Counted from the first letter of the stretch, positions 1 through 7,831 are shown. The stretch: DNA of 14,263 nt from an uncultured Clostridia bacterium (GCA_900550765.1 URTC01000009.1:1-14263); one strand, 5' to 3'. Numbers and translations: made by a program. Notes: generated by a model from the sequence alone, not told the origin.

Positions 1-982
1 TGGCAGGTTTTTCATATAAATCGGTTTTGGTTTTACTGTCATCGGAAAGCAGATAAATCTGCATTCCATTTTCCGGCTGAAGGTATTCATCATAAGCCAA
101 TTCCAATCCGCTGCGTCCTACGCGCGTTCCCTCCAGCAAATTCTTATATTTTTCATTTTCCCGATCCTCTACCGTAACAGGTGTTGAATACCCCAGTGTC
201 TGCGCCAGTGCATTTCCATAGGGATAATAACGGATTGGTGTAATGGAATTTCGATCGACCTTGACCCCCTCTATCGCCAACAGCGCATCCTCCTGCTCCT
301 GCGAAAGCTCTCCTTTAAACATCGTAGCAAATATTGCCGTACTTCCGGTAGACTTTTCATACGCTTGCCGAACCTGCGCCGCATCTTCGCCCAATATTTT
401 AGCAATTTGATCGGCAATTTCTCCGGCACGCGCCTCCACCTTTGCCTTTTCGGCATAAACAGTAATGGCATAGTCGTTTTGAACGATCACGCGGCCGTCG
501 CGGTCGAATATTTCACCGCGCTTTCCCTTCAGCGTGCTGGAATAGATTCTGTCATACCAGTTCATTCCCGTTACTACATTGGCAGGAGTCCAGGCCACAA
601 GATAAAACTTGGTTTTTTTATAAACCTCCAGCTGCATCTCATAGGTAAAAGTACCGTATTCAGAAGAAGTAAACGTGGCCGTATAATCATAGGATTTGGA
701 ATTTCCGTTATCTACCGAAGCGCCCCTCTCTACAGTTACCGTCTGAATTTTGAGCATATCATATACCTTTTTATGGTATTCCACAAACTCTTCATAGCTG
801 ACCCTCCCCTGCGAACCGGGGGTTAGCATATCGTACATCTGCTTATAATCAAACCGGCAAAAAGCATTTAAATACGCCGTAGCGGCACCGTCAAAGGAAT
901 TTCCTCCGCAGGAGGTACAAAGTGCCACAAGAATGACCGCGGCAGCACATAGAAAAAAAAGCTTACAAAGGAACCGCTTCAT
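1..982 (-). CDS. Class B penicillin-binding protein, MecA/PBP3-like (C-terminal part off the left edge)
   Basis: I translated this by hand: 327 codons are present and the frame runs off the window before the transpeptidase domain. Residues 1-25 form a basic, hydrophobic signal with a possible lipobox ending in Cys25 (sequence CTSCGG), so the protein is probably a membrane-anchored lipoprotein facing outward. Residues about 30-135 resemble the NTF2-like MecA_N domain. RGEIFDRDG at 155-163 and GRSGLELAYDEYL at 289-301 are typical of the class B PBP dimerisation region. Members of this family cross-link peptidoglycan, and some have low beta-lactam affinity; nothing here shows resistance. Its ATG overlaps the TGA of the upstream gene (ATGA at 979-982), so the two are translationally coupled and share the promoter at 1606-1634. 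The catalytic SxxK, SxN and KTG motifs lie outside the window. Confidence 0.87.
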   Translation of the reverse strand, partial: MKRFLCKLFFLCAAAVILVALCTSCGGNSFDGAATAYLNAFCRFDYKQMYDMLTPGSQGRVSYEEFVEYHKKVYDMLKIQTVTVERGASVDNGNSKSYDYTATFTSSEYGTFTYEMQLEVYKKTKFYLVAWTPANVVTGMNWYDRIYSSTLKGKRGEIFDRDGRVIVQNDYAITVYAEKAKVEARAGEIADQIAKILGEDAAQVRQAYEKSTGSTAIFATMFKGELSQEQEDALLAIEGVKVDRNSITPIRYYPYGNALAQTLGYSTPVTVEDRENEKYKNLLEGTRVGRSGLELAYDEYLQPENGMQIYLLSDDSKTKTDLYEKPA

Positions 983-1575
983 TTACTGCCCTCCCTAATA
1001 AGCTCCTGTAGCTGCTCTATTGTATAAGTATTTCCAAAAAAATCCGTAAATGTGCCGTTTTCTGCACGCTCAATTGCGCCATATTTTCCATTCATCACAT
1101 TTCGATTTTCATCAATAAATAAAAGATACGTTTTTCCGTTTTCAAATTCCGCGGCATTTGGATAAACCACGCTATATTTCTGCGCTCTTTGTGATTTTGT
1201 TCCCTGAAATAACGCGTTTCCGCCATACTGCGGAAGAGCAAACACATCACTTACACTGCCCTTCAGTACCGTAACCGGCGTAAATTCCACGGGAGTATAT
1301 ACCTCTATATTATTATCAGCCAACTGATTGGAAACGATTTTTCCCCGTCCGGAAACCGTTGCCGCTACAATATACTCAGCATCCAGCATATCTTCCGCGG
1401 AGGCCGGCTGATAGGCAGTTTTTACAGTAAGCTTTATACCCGGTATCGGCAAATACAGGGAAATCTGCGGATAGATAAAATACCCAATCGTAAACACAAG
1501 AATAAAAATGATAACGCTGTACAGGGAAACCGGCCTTTTATCAACGCGTTTAATGCTCTTTTCTTCATTTTCCAT
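979..1575 (-). CDS. Small membrane-anchored protein of unknown function, operon partner of the PBP
   Basis: A 198-residue protein I do not recognise. Residues 1-17 are charged and residues about 18-38 form a single hydrophobic helix, followed by a soluble domain of about 160 residues. That arrangement predicts a bitopic protein with its C-terminus outside the cell. The outer part has beta-rich, hydrophobic/aromatic alternation (for example the stretches around EFTPVTVLKG and YLLFIDENRNV) but no catalytic motif that I can see. The start is well supported: AGGAGG lies 6 nt upstream of the ATG, with a consensus promoter further up. The stop overlaps the start of the penicillin-binding protein by 4 nt, so the two proteins are probably made together and may act together at the cell wall. 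That link is inference from gene order. Confidence 0.8.
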   Translation of the reverse strand: MENEEKSIKRVDKRPVSLYSVIIFILVFTIGYFIYPQISLYLPIPGIKLTVKTAYQPASAEDMLDAEYIVAATVSGRGKIVSNQLADNNIEVYTPVEFTPVTVLKGSVSDVFALPQYGGNALFQGTKSQRAQKYSVVYPNAAEFENGKTYLLFIDENRNVMNGKYGAIERAENGTFTDFFGNTYTIEQLQELIREGSK

Positions 1576-1605
1576 AATGCCGCCTCCTAAACCAGATTAT
1601 TAAAA

Positions 1606-1634
1606 ATTATAGCATTATTCCCCCCTGTTGTCAA
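1606..1634 (-). promoter_or_regulatory. Sigma-A promoter for the membrane protein/PBP operon
   Basis: Read on the minus strand, TTGACA (1629-1634) and TATAAT (1606-1611) are separated by exactly 17 nt. Both hexamers match the consensus fully. The start codon at 1575 follows with a short leader that contains AGGAGG. The divergent ileS promoter lies only about 60 nt away, and no obvious operator is visible between them. Confidence 0.85.
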
Positions 1635-1691
1635 CGAGAATACCCCTGGCGCCGCCGGATCCGGGCCAAACCGCATACCGAAAATTTTTAC

Positions 1692-1720
1692 TTTACAAAG
1701 CAGTAAGAAATATATATAAT
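1692..1720 (+). promoter_or_regulatory. Sigma-A promoter for the T-box/ileS transcript
   Basis: TTTACA (1692-1697) and TATAAT (1715-1720) are 17 nt apart. Transcription should begin near 1727, upstream of the T-box stem I, so the whole leader would be in the RNA. The -10 hexamer sits in an AT-only stretch and is followed directly by a 14-nt tandem repeat. Confidence 0.8.
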
Positions 1721-1746
1721 ATAAACAATAATATATAAACAATAAT
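1719..1746 (+). repeat. Perfect 14-nt tandem direct repeat at the ileS transcription start
   Basis: The unit ATATAAACAATAAT occurs at 1719-1732 and again immediately at 1733-1746 with no mismatch and no gap. The first copy begins in the last two bases of the -10 hexamer and covers the predicted start site. It looks like a recent slippage duplication, and its copy number would change the distance between promoter and T-box leader. Confidence 0.85.
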
Positions 1747-1750
1747 GAAA

Positions 1751-1975
1751 ACCCGCTTTAGCAGGACAAGTCTCGCGGCAGAGGCTTTTTCAGAGAGTGC
1801 AGTCCGGTGAAAATGCACATTGTCCGCCGCAGCAGATATCCCCTGTCAGGGGCATTGCCGAACAAGCAGTAAGCAATGCTGCCAGCCGCACATTACGCGG
1901 CACCGTATGTTTGTACGCGCTATTTGGTGGTTTTATGCCTTGTGCTTTTTTCCAAATGCACAAGGCTTATTTTTT
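1751..1975 (+). promoter_or_regulatory. T-box riboswitch (tRNA-Ile sensing) controlling ileS
   Basis: Stem I is recognisable. A lower helix pairs CAGG (1762-1765) with CCTG (1842-1845), a middle helix pairs GCGGC (1775-1779) with GCCGC (1826-1830), and the apical part carries AGAGAG (1792-1797) followed by GGTGAAAA (1806-1813), the usual T-loop signature. The specifier region contains ATC (1838-1840), an Ile codon, as expected for ileS. A further helix pairs GCATTGC (1852-1858) with GCAATGC (1873-1879). Near the 3' end ATTTGG-TGGT (1922-1931) supplies the UGGU that would pair with the ACCA end of uncharged tRNA-Ile, and ATTTGG can pair with CCAAAT at 1952-1957. In this family uncharged tRNA stabilises the antiterminator and lets transcription continue. 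The antiterminator is atypical: the usual ACCGCG after UGGN is not present. Confidence 0.83.
1937..1975 (+). terminator. T-box regulated intrinsic terminator
   Basis: GCCTTGTGC (1937-1945) and GCACAAGGC (1958-1966) form a perfect 9-bp stem with a 12-nt loop, followed by TTATTTTTT (1967-1975). It ends 15 nt before the ileS start, after which the ribosome binding site GGAGG follows. The loop contains CCAAAT, the proposed partner of the antiterminator, so the two structures should compete. Confidence 0.88.
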
Positions 1976-1990
1976 ACGGAGGTATTATCG

Positions 1991-4900
1991 ATGTATAAAA
2001 AAGTGGACGCCGGCCTCAATTTTATTGACCGGGAAAAAGAGATTCTTACCTATTGGAAGAAACATGATATCTTCAGGCGCAGCACTGAAAAAAATGAAGG
2101 CGGCCCTGAATTTACGTTTTATGACGGTCCCCCTACGGCCAACGGAAAACCGCATATCGGCCATATTTTAACGCGCGTTATTAAGGACATTATCCCCCGA
2201 TACCGCACAATGAAAGGATATCACGTACTGCGTAAGGCCGGCTGGGATACCCACGGTCTGCCGGTAGAGCTTGAGGTGGAAAAACAGCTTGGCATCAGCG
2301 GGAAACCGCAGATCGAAGAGTTTGGTATTGAGCCCTTCCTTCAGCGCTGCAAGGAAAGTGTTTGGAAGTACAAAGGCGAATGGGAAAAAATGAGTGACCG
2401 TGTAGGGTATTGGGTAGATATGGAACACCCTTACGTCACATATGAAAACGATTATATCGAAAGTGAGGGGTGGGCCTTAAAGACCATTGCCGAAAAAGGT
2501 TTGCTGTATAAAGGCCATAAAGTCGTTCCCTACTGTCCCCGCTGCGGAACGGCACTTTCTTCTCACGAGGTGGCGCAGGGCTACAAAGACGTAAAAGAGA
2601 CCAGCGTTTTTGTTGCTTTTAAAGTAAAAAATGAAGAAAACACCTATCTGCTTGCGTGGACGACTACCCCTTGGACGCTTCCCTCCAACGTAGCGCTTTG
2701 CGTAAACGCCAAGGAGGATTACGTATACGCCGAAAAAGACGGCCGCATCTACATTGCCGCCGCGGCTCTGCTGCAAAGCGCCCTTGGCGAGGACTGCACC
2801 GTTTTAAAAACCGTAAAGGGCAGCGAACTGTGCGGTATGGATTACCAGCCGCTTTTTGACTTTGCCAAAACCGATAAACGTGCCTGGTATGTAGTTGCCG
2901 ATGACTATGTAACGCTTGACGCCGGATCCGGCATCGTGCATATCGCCCCCGCCTTCGGTGAAGATGACGCCCGGGTGGGTCGCGAAAACGATTTACCCTT
3001 TGTTCAATTAATCAATGCCCAGGGCCGATTTGTTGAAGAAGCCGTTCCCTACGCCGGCATGTTTATCAAAGACGCGGATAAGCACATCATAAAAGACCTT
3101 GAGAAAACCGGAAACCTGGTAAAAGCATTGGAATTTACACACAGCTATCCGTTCTGCTGGCGCTGCGATACGCCCTAGATCTACAATGCCAGAAGCACCT
3201 GGTTTATTAAAATGACAGCCGTTAAAGAACAGCTGATTCGCAACAACCGTTCGGTAATCTGGATTCCCGAATGCATCATGGACGGCCGCTTGGGTAACTT
3301 TTTGGAAAATGTAATTGACTGGGGTCTCTCCCGTGAGCGCTACTGGGGTACTCCCCTGCCCGTTTGGGAATGCGAATGCGGTCACTTCCATACGGTAGGC
3401 TCCCGCAGGGAGCTTGCCCAGCTTACCGGCTGCAGTGAGGACATCGAGCTGCATAAGCCTTTTCTGGATCCCCTGACCATTCAATGCCCCAAATGCGGCC
3501 GCGAGATGCACCGTGTCCCCGAGGTTATCGACTGCTGGTTCGACAGCGGCTCTATGCCTTTTGCTCAGCTGCATTATCCCTTTGAAAACAAGGAAGAATT
3601 TGAAAAACTGTTTCCGGCGGACTTTATCAGCGAAGCCATTGACCAAACACGCGGCTGGTTCTATACGCTGCTTGCTATATCTACGCTTTTATTTGATAAA
3701 GCACCTTTTAAAAACTGTATCGTGTTAGGTCATGTAAACGATAAAGACGGCATCAAGATGAGCAAGCATAAAGGCAACGTTGTAGACCCCTGGAGTATTT
3801 TAGATAAGCAAGGCGCCGACGCAGTGCGGTGGTACTTCTATACCGGCTCCGCCCCATGGCTTCCCTCCCGTTTTTACAGTGAAGCCGTCAGTGAGGCGCA
3901 GCGCAAATACATGGGCACCCTTTGGAATACCTATGCCTTTTATGTGATGTACGCTGAGATTGATCAATTTGATCCTACGGCACATCCATTGGAATACGAT
4001 AAGCTTTCCGTAATGGATAAATGGATTCTTTCAAAGCTTAACAGCTTAATTTCCTTTGTGGACGAAGGCCTTGAAAATTACAGGATCACCGAAACCGCCC
4101 GTGCACTGGGAGATTTTGTAGACGAACTGAGCAATTGGTATGTCCGCCGCGGCCGGGAAAGATATTGGGGCAGTGAAATGAGCCAGGATAAAATCAATGC
4201 CTATATGACGCTTTATACTGTTTTAACAACGCTTACAAAACTGACCGCCCCCTATACTCCGTTTGTCGCCGAGGAAATTTACCGTAACTTGGTGTGTTCC
4301 TTAGATGCCAGTGCGCCGGAAAGCGTACATCTTTGTTCTTTCCCTGAGGCGAACAAGGAATGGATCGATAAAGAGCTTGAAGAGGATATGGAATATCTCC
4401 TTAAAGCAGTAGCTTTGGGACGTGCATGCCGGAATGAAGCCAACATTAAAAACCGTCAGCCGCTGCAGACGCTGTATATCAGCGGCGCCAAAATACTTCC
4501 GGAGAAATTCTGCCGGGAGCTGGCCGACGAGCTGAATGTAAAAGAAGTAAAATTCACCGACGACTCCAGTGATTTTATTACCTATACTTTTAAGCCGCAG
4601 CTGCGCACGGTAGGTCCTAAATACGGAAAATTGGTAGGCGGTATCAGCCGCTATCTGGCCTCAGCCGACGGCTCCAAGCTCATGAAGGAGCTCAATACAA
4701 ACGGTGTCCTTTCCTTTTCGCTTGACGGAACAGACATTACTCTTGCACAGGAGGATCTTTTAATTACTCCCGCCAATAAATCAGGCTTTACCGCGCAAAG
4801 CGAAGCGGGCATAACTGCGGTGTTGGATACCAATATCACCGACGAATTGCGGCGGGAAGGCTATATGCGAGAGCTCGTTTCCAAGATACAGACCATGCGC

Positions 4901-5104
4901 AAGGAAATCGGTTTAGAAGTAACAGACCATATTTTGCTCACCCTGACGGCGGATGCTCCTTTAGACGCTATTGCCGCCGAATTTGCCGAAGAAATCAAAT
5001 CCGACTGCCTGGCCGACGCGCTCACGGTGGGCGCTGCCGGGCCGGACAGCAAGAAATGGGATATCAATGATCTGCAATGCACCATTTCTATTCAAAAGGT
5101 ATAA
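1991..5104 (+). CDS. ileS: Isoleucyl-tRNA synthetase, type 2, with an in-frame UAG at codon 396
   Basis: Charges tRNA-Ile with isoleucine in the cytoplasm. The full frame is 1,037 residues, the usual length for a type-2 IleRS, provided the TAG at 3176-3178 is read through. Visible landmarks: HIGH at 55-58 after GPPTANGKP; the editing domain with TTPWTLPSNVA and LDAGSGIVHIAPAFGEDD; the CWRCDTP segment immediately before the TAG; then YNARSTWFIKM, WFDSGS, and the KMSKH loop at 589-593; and a C-terminal anticodon-binding region. I chose the ATG at 1991 because it has GGAGG upstream and follows the T-box terminator; the longer upstream reading frame runs through the leader RNA. Homologues carry a hydrophobic residue, usually Leu or Ile, where the TAG stands. 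No second stop or frameshift occurs in the remaining 641 codons. Stopping at codon 396 would remove half the catalytic domain. A separate restart at 3212 lacks a ribosome binding site. Confidence 0.92.
3176..3178 (+). other. In-frame amber codon inside ileS (codon 396)
   Basis: The reading is CCC TAG ATC TAC, between CDTP and IYNARSTWF, in a strongly conserved stretch linking the editing and catalytic domains. TTG to TAG is one change, and Leu fits the family pattern at this position. The base after the TAG is A. Confidence 0.9.
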
Positions 5105-5109
5105 GGAGT

Positions 5110-5973
5110 ATGTGGGTAGCAGATAGCTGGCAGGACTATGAACTGTTGGACACCGGTGACGGCATGAAGCTGGAGCGATGGAAAGATATCCTTTTACTGC
5201 GGCCGGATCCACAGGTAATATGGCCCTTTACCGAGCAGATAAACAAAAAAAATACTCATGCGGTATACAAACGTTCTTCCTCCGGAGGCGGTTCCTGGGA
5301 TTTTATAAAAAAAGTGCCCCCTCAATGGAACATTCATTGGCAAGAGTTAACCTTTACCGTACGCCCGATGGGCTTTAAGCATACCGGACTTTTCCCGGAG
5401 CAGGCGATAAACTGGGAATGGATGCGCAATCTAATCCGCACTGCCGACAGAGAAATCAAGGTTCTGAATTTATTCGGCTATACCGGCGGCGCCACAGTAG
5501 CCTGTGCTTCTGCCGGAGCAAAGGTATGTCACGTAGATGCAGCAAAAAACATGGTAGCTATCGGCAAGGAAAATTTAGCAGCCTCCGGCTAGGAAAATGC
5601 ACCGGTACGGTGGATAGTTGACGATTGCCTGAAATTTGTTGAGCGTGAAATACGGCGCGGCAATCACTATGACGGCATCATTTTGGATCCTCCCAGCTAT
5701 GGACGCGGTCCCAGCGGCGAGCTTTGGCACTTAGAGGAAATGCTGTATCCCTTTTTAGAAATATGCGCCGCTGTCCTATCGGCGCGGCCGCTGTTCGTTG
5801 TACTCATCAGCATTACCACGGGACTTCAGCCTTTAGTGCTCCGCAATGTGCTGCAAAAAACCGTTTGCAGCCGTTTCGGCGGATATGTGGAAGCACAGGA
5901 ATTAGGGTTAAGGGCTGCAAAGGGAAATATCATTCTGCCCTGCGGTGCCTCAGGAAGATGGGAAGGAAAATAA
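5110..5973 (+). CDS. Class I SAM-dependent methyltransferase (RlmI/COG1092-like) with an in-frame UAG at codon 161
   Basis: Probably methylates an rRNA base, judged from family resemblance only; the target is not visible. Read through the TAG at 5590-5592, the frame is 287 residues, typical for the short members that lack a PUA domain. The SAM-binding motif I is NLFGYTGG at 120-127, and the motif IV-like DPPSY is at 193-197. These lie on opposite sides of the TAG, so neither half alone would be an enzyme. The 126 codons after the TAG are open and end in TAA. The start is uncertain: GGAG (5105-5108) lies only 1 nt from ATG 5110, and an ATG at 5077 inside the end of ileS is in frame. Either way the gene is tightly coupled to ileS. 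The TAG replaces a residue I expect to be Leu (SG-Leu-ENAP). Confidence 0.85.
5590..5592 (+). other. In-frame amber codon inside the methyltransferase (codon 161)
   Basis: The reading is TCC GGC TAG GAA AAT, in the segment between SAM-binding motif I and the DPPSY motif. Relatives commonly have SGL here, so TTG to TAG is the simplest origin. The base after the TAG is G. No further stop appears until the natural TAA at 5971-5973. Confidence 0.87.
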
Positions 5974-5974
5974 G

Positions 5975-6667
5975 ATGTTTGAAATTTTATATGAAGACAA
6001 CCATATTATCGTAGCAGAAAAGCCGCAGAACATGATTATTGCCGGTGACGATACCGGTGATGCCTCCATGTTTGCCGTTTTAAAAGAATATATCCGTGTG
6101 AAGTATAACAAGCCCGGCGACGCCTACTTAGGCCTTGTACATCGCTTGGACCGCCCCGCCGGCGGCTTGGCGGTATTCGCACGAACCTCCAAGGCGGCCG
6201 CAAGGCTTAGCCAGCAGTTAAAGGATAACGAGTTAAAGCGCACCTATTACTGCGTTGTACGCGGCGTTCCGAAAAATCCCTGTGACAGGCTGATCCACTA
6301 TTTAAAAAAAGATATGCGCGAAAATATGGTGTCTGTTGTTCCTCAATCGGTAGAGGGTGCCAAAAAAGCAATTCTCAATTATAAGGTACTGCAAACGATC
6401 GATACCGCAGAAGGGCCGCTTTCTCTGATACAGGTACAGCTGGAAACAGGGCGTTCTCACCAGATTCGTGTGCAAATGGCTCACATCGGCTGCCCGCTTT
6501 GGGGCGATCAGCGTTATGGTTTTGGGATAAATAAAAAAGGGCAGCAGCTTGCTCTTTATGCGGTAAAGCTGCGGCTCATTCATCCCACTAAAAAAGATTC
6601 GATGCAGTTTATCTGTTATCCGCCTCAAATCAGCCCGTGGACGGCTTTTGAGCTGAACATTGAATAG
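5975..6667 (+). CDS. RluA-family pseudouridine synthase
   Basis: Converts uridine to pseudouridine in rRNA or tRNA; the target cannot be read from sequence. It has 230 residues, a short form without an N-terminal S4 domain. The catalytic motif HRLDRPAGGL places the nucleophilic Asp at 59; the usual T-S before GL is changed to A-G. ETGRSHQIRVQMAHIGCPLWGDQRYG is the conserved second half of the active site region (the segment is given only to show the match). The ATG at 5975 follows GAAGGA with good spacing and lies 1 nt after the methyltransferase stop, so it belongs to the ileS operon. It ends in TAG (6665-6667) followed by C, and a terminator begins 16 nt later, so this UAG must act as a true stop. 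Confidence 0.9.
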   Translation: MFEILYEDNHIIVAEKPQNMIIAGDDTGDASMFAVLKEYIRVKYNKPGDAYLGLVHRLDRPAGGLAVFARTSKAAARLSQQLKDNELKRTYYCVVRGVPKNPCDRLIHYLKKDMRENMVSVVPQSVEGAKKAILNYKVLQTIDTAEGPLSLIQVQLETGRSHQIRVQMAHIGCPLWGDQRYGFGINKKGQQLALYAVKLRLIHPTKKDSMQFICYPPQISPWTAFELNIE

Positions 6668-6682
6668 CCGTCTGTTTTATCT

Positions 6683-6712
6683 AAAAAAATGACTGCAATG
6701 CAGTCATTTTTT
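6683..6712. terminator. Bidirectional intrinsic terminator between convergent genes
   Basis: An almost uninterrupted inverted repeat: seven A's plus TGACTGC (6683-6696), a 3-nt loop, then GCAGTCA plus T's (6700-6712). It gives a strong stem with U-runs in both directions. It serves the RluA-type gene on the plus strand and the esterase gene on the minus strand, whose TGA (6704-6706) lies inside the right arm. Confidence 0.88.
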
Positions 6713-6955
6713 ATTGATTTTCTTTTTCATAAACGCCATATACTGCAGCCAATCGGTCCGGCCTAAAAAATGAATCCCGTCACGCAGGTGATAGCCAATA
6801 TTCCCCTCATGAAAAGAATCTCCTATATGTGCAGACTCCTTAGGCCCTACAAATCCCATATGCCCGTTAACCTCCCACGCCGGTGACGCCTCGCAGCAAC
6901 AAAGCTGCTCGGAATACGGATCCGCCCATGCATCCAGGCTGGCGCTGCCCACACT

Positions 6956-6958
6956 CTA
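6956..6958 (-). other. In-frame amber codon in the esterase gene (codon 272)
   Basis: The reading on the minus strand is CGT TTT TAG AGT GTG, just after the conserved APR and before GSAS. Relatives usually have a hydrophobic residue such as Leu or Val in this strand, so TTG to TAG is plausible. The base after the TAG is A. The downstream frame is open for 83 codons to the natural TGA. Confidence 0.78.
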
Positions 6959-7009
6959 AAAACGAGGTGCGATTGCTCCTAACAAAAAGTGCTGATCAAA
7001 AGGCATGGA

Positions 7010-7012
7010 TTA
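7010..7012 (-). other. In-frame ochre codon in the esterase gene (codon 254)
   Basis: The reading is AAC GTG TAA TCC ATG CCT TTT GAT, four codons before the conserved PFDQH motif. The position is in a variable loop, where acidic residues are common in relatives, so GAA to TAA would be one change. The base after it is T. Unlike the three ambers, this does not look like a Leu position. Confidence 0.78.
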
Positions 7013-7802
7013 CACGTTTTTTGCATACCGATGATAATTTTCACAGAACCAGTAGGGAAGCACTCGGGTAATGCTCTCTATCGTTTCAGCGTTTTCATGT
7101 TTTATCCGCTCCAGCGCAGCACCCGCACAGCCGGAATCATTAGAAAACGCAAAGCGAAAGCGCTCATCCTGTGCGGCGCACCAAAGTGCCGTCTTTCCCA
7201 GGCGGGAATGTCCGATCACAGCCACATTTTCAGAATCCACCTCGCTGCGCGTCAGCAGATAATCCAATACACGGCTCGCCCCCCAGGCCCACATGGAGAT
7301 CTTTCCCCAGTCCGTACCGTCGTATTTACGGCGATACATCCCCGCAAGCTTATCAGTAAAATCGCCGTTATCACTGGTAATATCCTGATAATAGACGACT
7401 GCCAGCGCAAAGCCGTTATCAAGGATTTCCTCTGCGGGGAAATACATATCGTAAGCATCCGGGCGGAAATTCAGCAGTAAAAACAAGGGATTCTTTTTTC
7501 CGTTTTCCGGTATAAAAAGTTTGATAGGAAAAGAAACTTCTCCTTTTTCCGCTGCAAAAGAAATATCAATCGACTCTAACCGAGCATGGCCGGAACAGCA
7601 TTTTTTATCCACCGCGCGCACTGTTCCTTTTACGCGTTCGGGAGCCTCCGGCGAATATCCGTATTCCTCTCTTCTTAAAATATCCAAAATTTCCTGGCGG
7701 CGCACCCGCCAATCCTCTCCGTTTTCCACCCATCTGCCATCGTTTAATTTTAATAATGCAGGAAGTTTCATACTGATTTCTCCTATAAAAATACTTAAAA
7801 AT

Positions 7803-7831
7803 ATTGTAGTATATTCAATTTCAAAAGTCAA
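7803..7831 (-). promoter_or_regulatory. Sigma-A promoter of the esterase gene
   Basis: On the minus strand TTGACT (7826-7831) and TACAAT (7803-7808) are 17 nt apart, each one mismatch from consensus. The ATG at 7771 follows, with AGGAGA in between. An intact promoter in front of a broken gene suggests that the damage is recent or only apparent. Confidence 0.75.

Larger units (their letters stand above)
6704..7771 (-). pseudogene. CE15/glucuronoyl-esterase-like alpha/beta hydrolase with two in-frame stops
   Basis: The 355-codon frame keeps register throughout but contains TAA at codon 254 and TAG at codon 272. The nucleophile motif GHSRLGK (Ser189) is that of CE15-like esterases. NDSGCAGAAL follows, then PFDQH (257-261), an APR motif, GSASLDAWADP, and a C-terminal GYHLRDGIHFL segment holding the likely catalytic His. 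No signal peptide is visible, so a cytoplasmic carbohydrate-ester hydrolase is the likely ancestral role; the substrate is unknown. The ATG at 7771 has AGGAGA upstream and a good promoter, so the gene is probably still transcribed. If both stops are obeyed, the product lacks the catalytic His and is inactive. I label it a pseudogene because of the UAA, but sequence error or stop suppression remain possible, since everything else looks unspoiled. Confidence 0.75.

Noticed and set aside
365..826. A plus-strand gene of 153 codons
   Set aside because: It is the antisense shadow of the penicillin-binding protein frame, with no ribosome binding site or recognisable motif.
1797..2171. Protein-coding frames across 1797-2171 and an ileS start at 1820
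   Set aside because: They run through the T-box stem I, terminator and ribosome binding site, and show no family resemblance before residue 1 of IleRS at 1991.
3212..5104. A separate C-terminal IleRS gene starting at ATG 3212 (split synthetase)
   Set aside because: No ribosome binding site precedes it, and the conserved segment 3179-3211 would be lost. The frame simply continues that of ileS.
3176..5592. Pyrrolysine insertion at the internal UAGs
   Set aside because: Pyrrolysine is known in methylamine methyltransferases and a few other proteins. Conserved hydrophobic positions in IleRS and a class I methyltransferase do not fit, and no pyl gene is in the window.
3176..6958. Complete reassignment of UAG to a sense codon
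   Set aside because: The RluA-type gene ends at TAG with a terminator starting 16 nt later, and the glycosidase ends at TAG at the expected length. UAG therefore still terminates in this genome.
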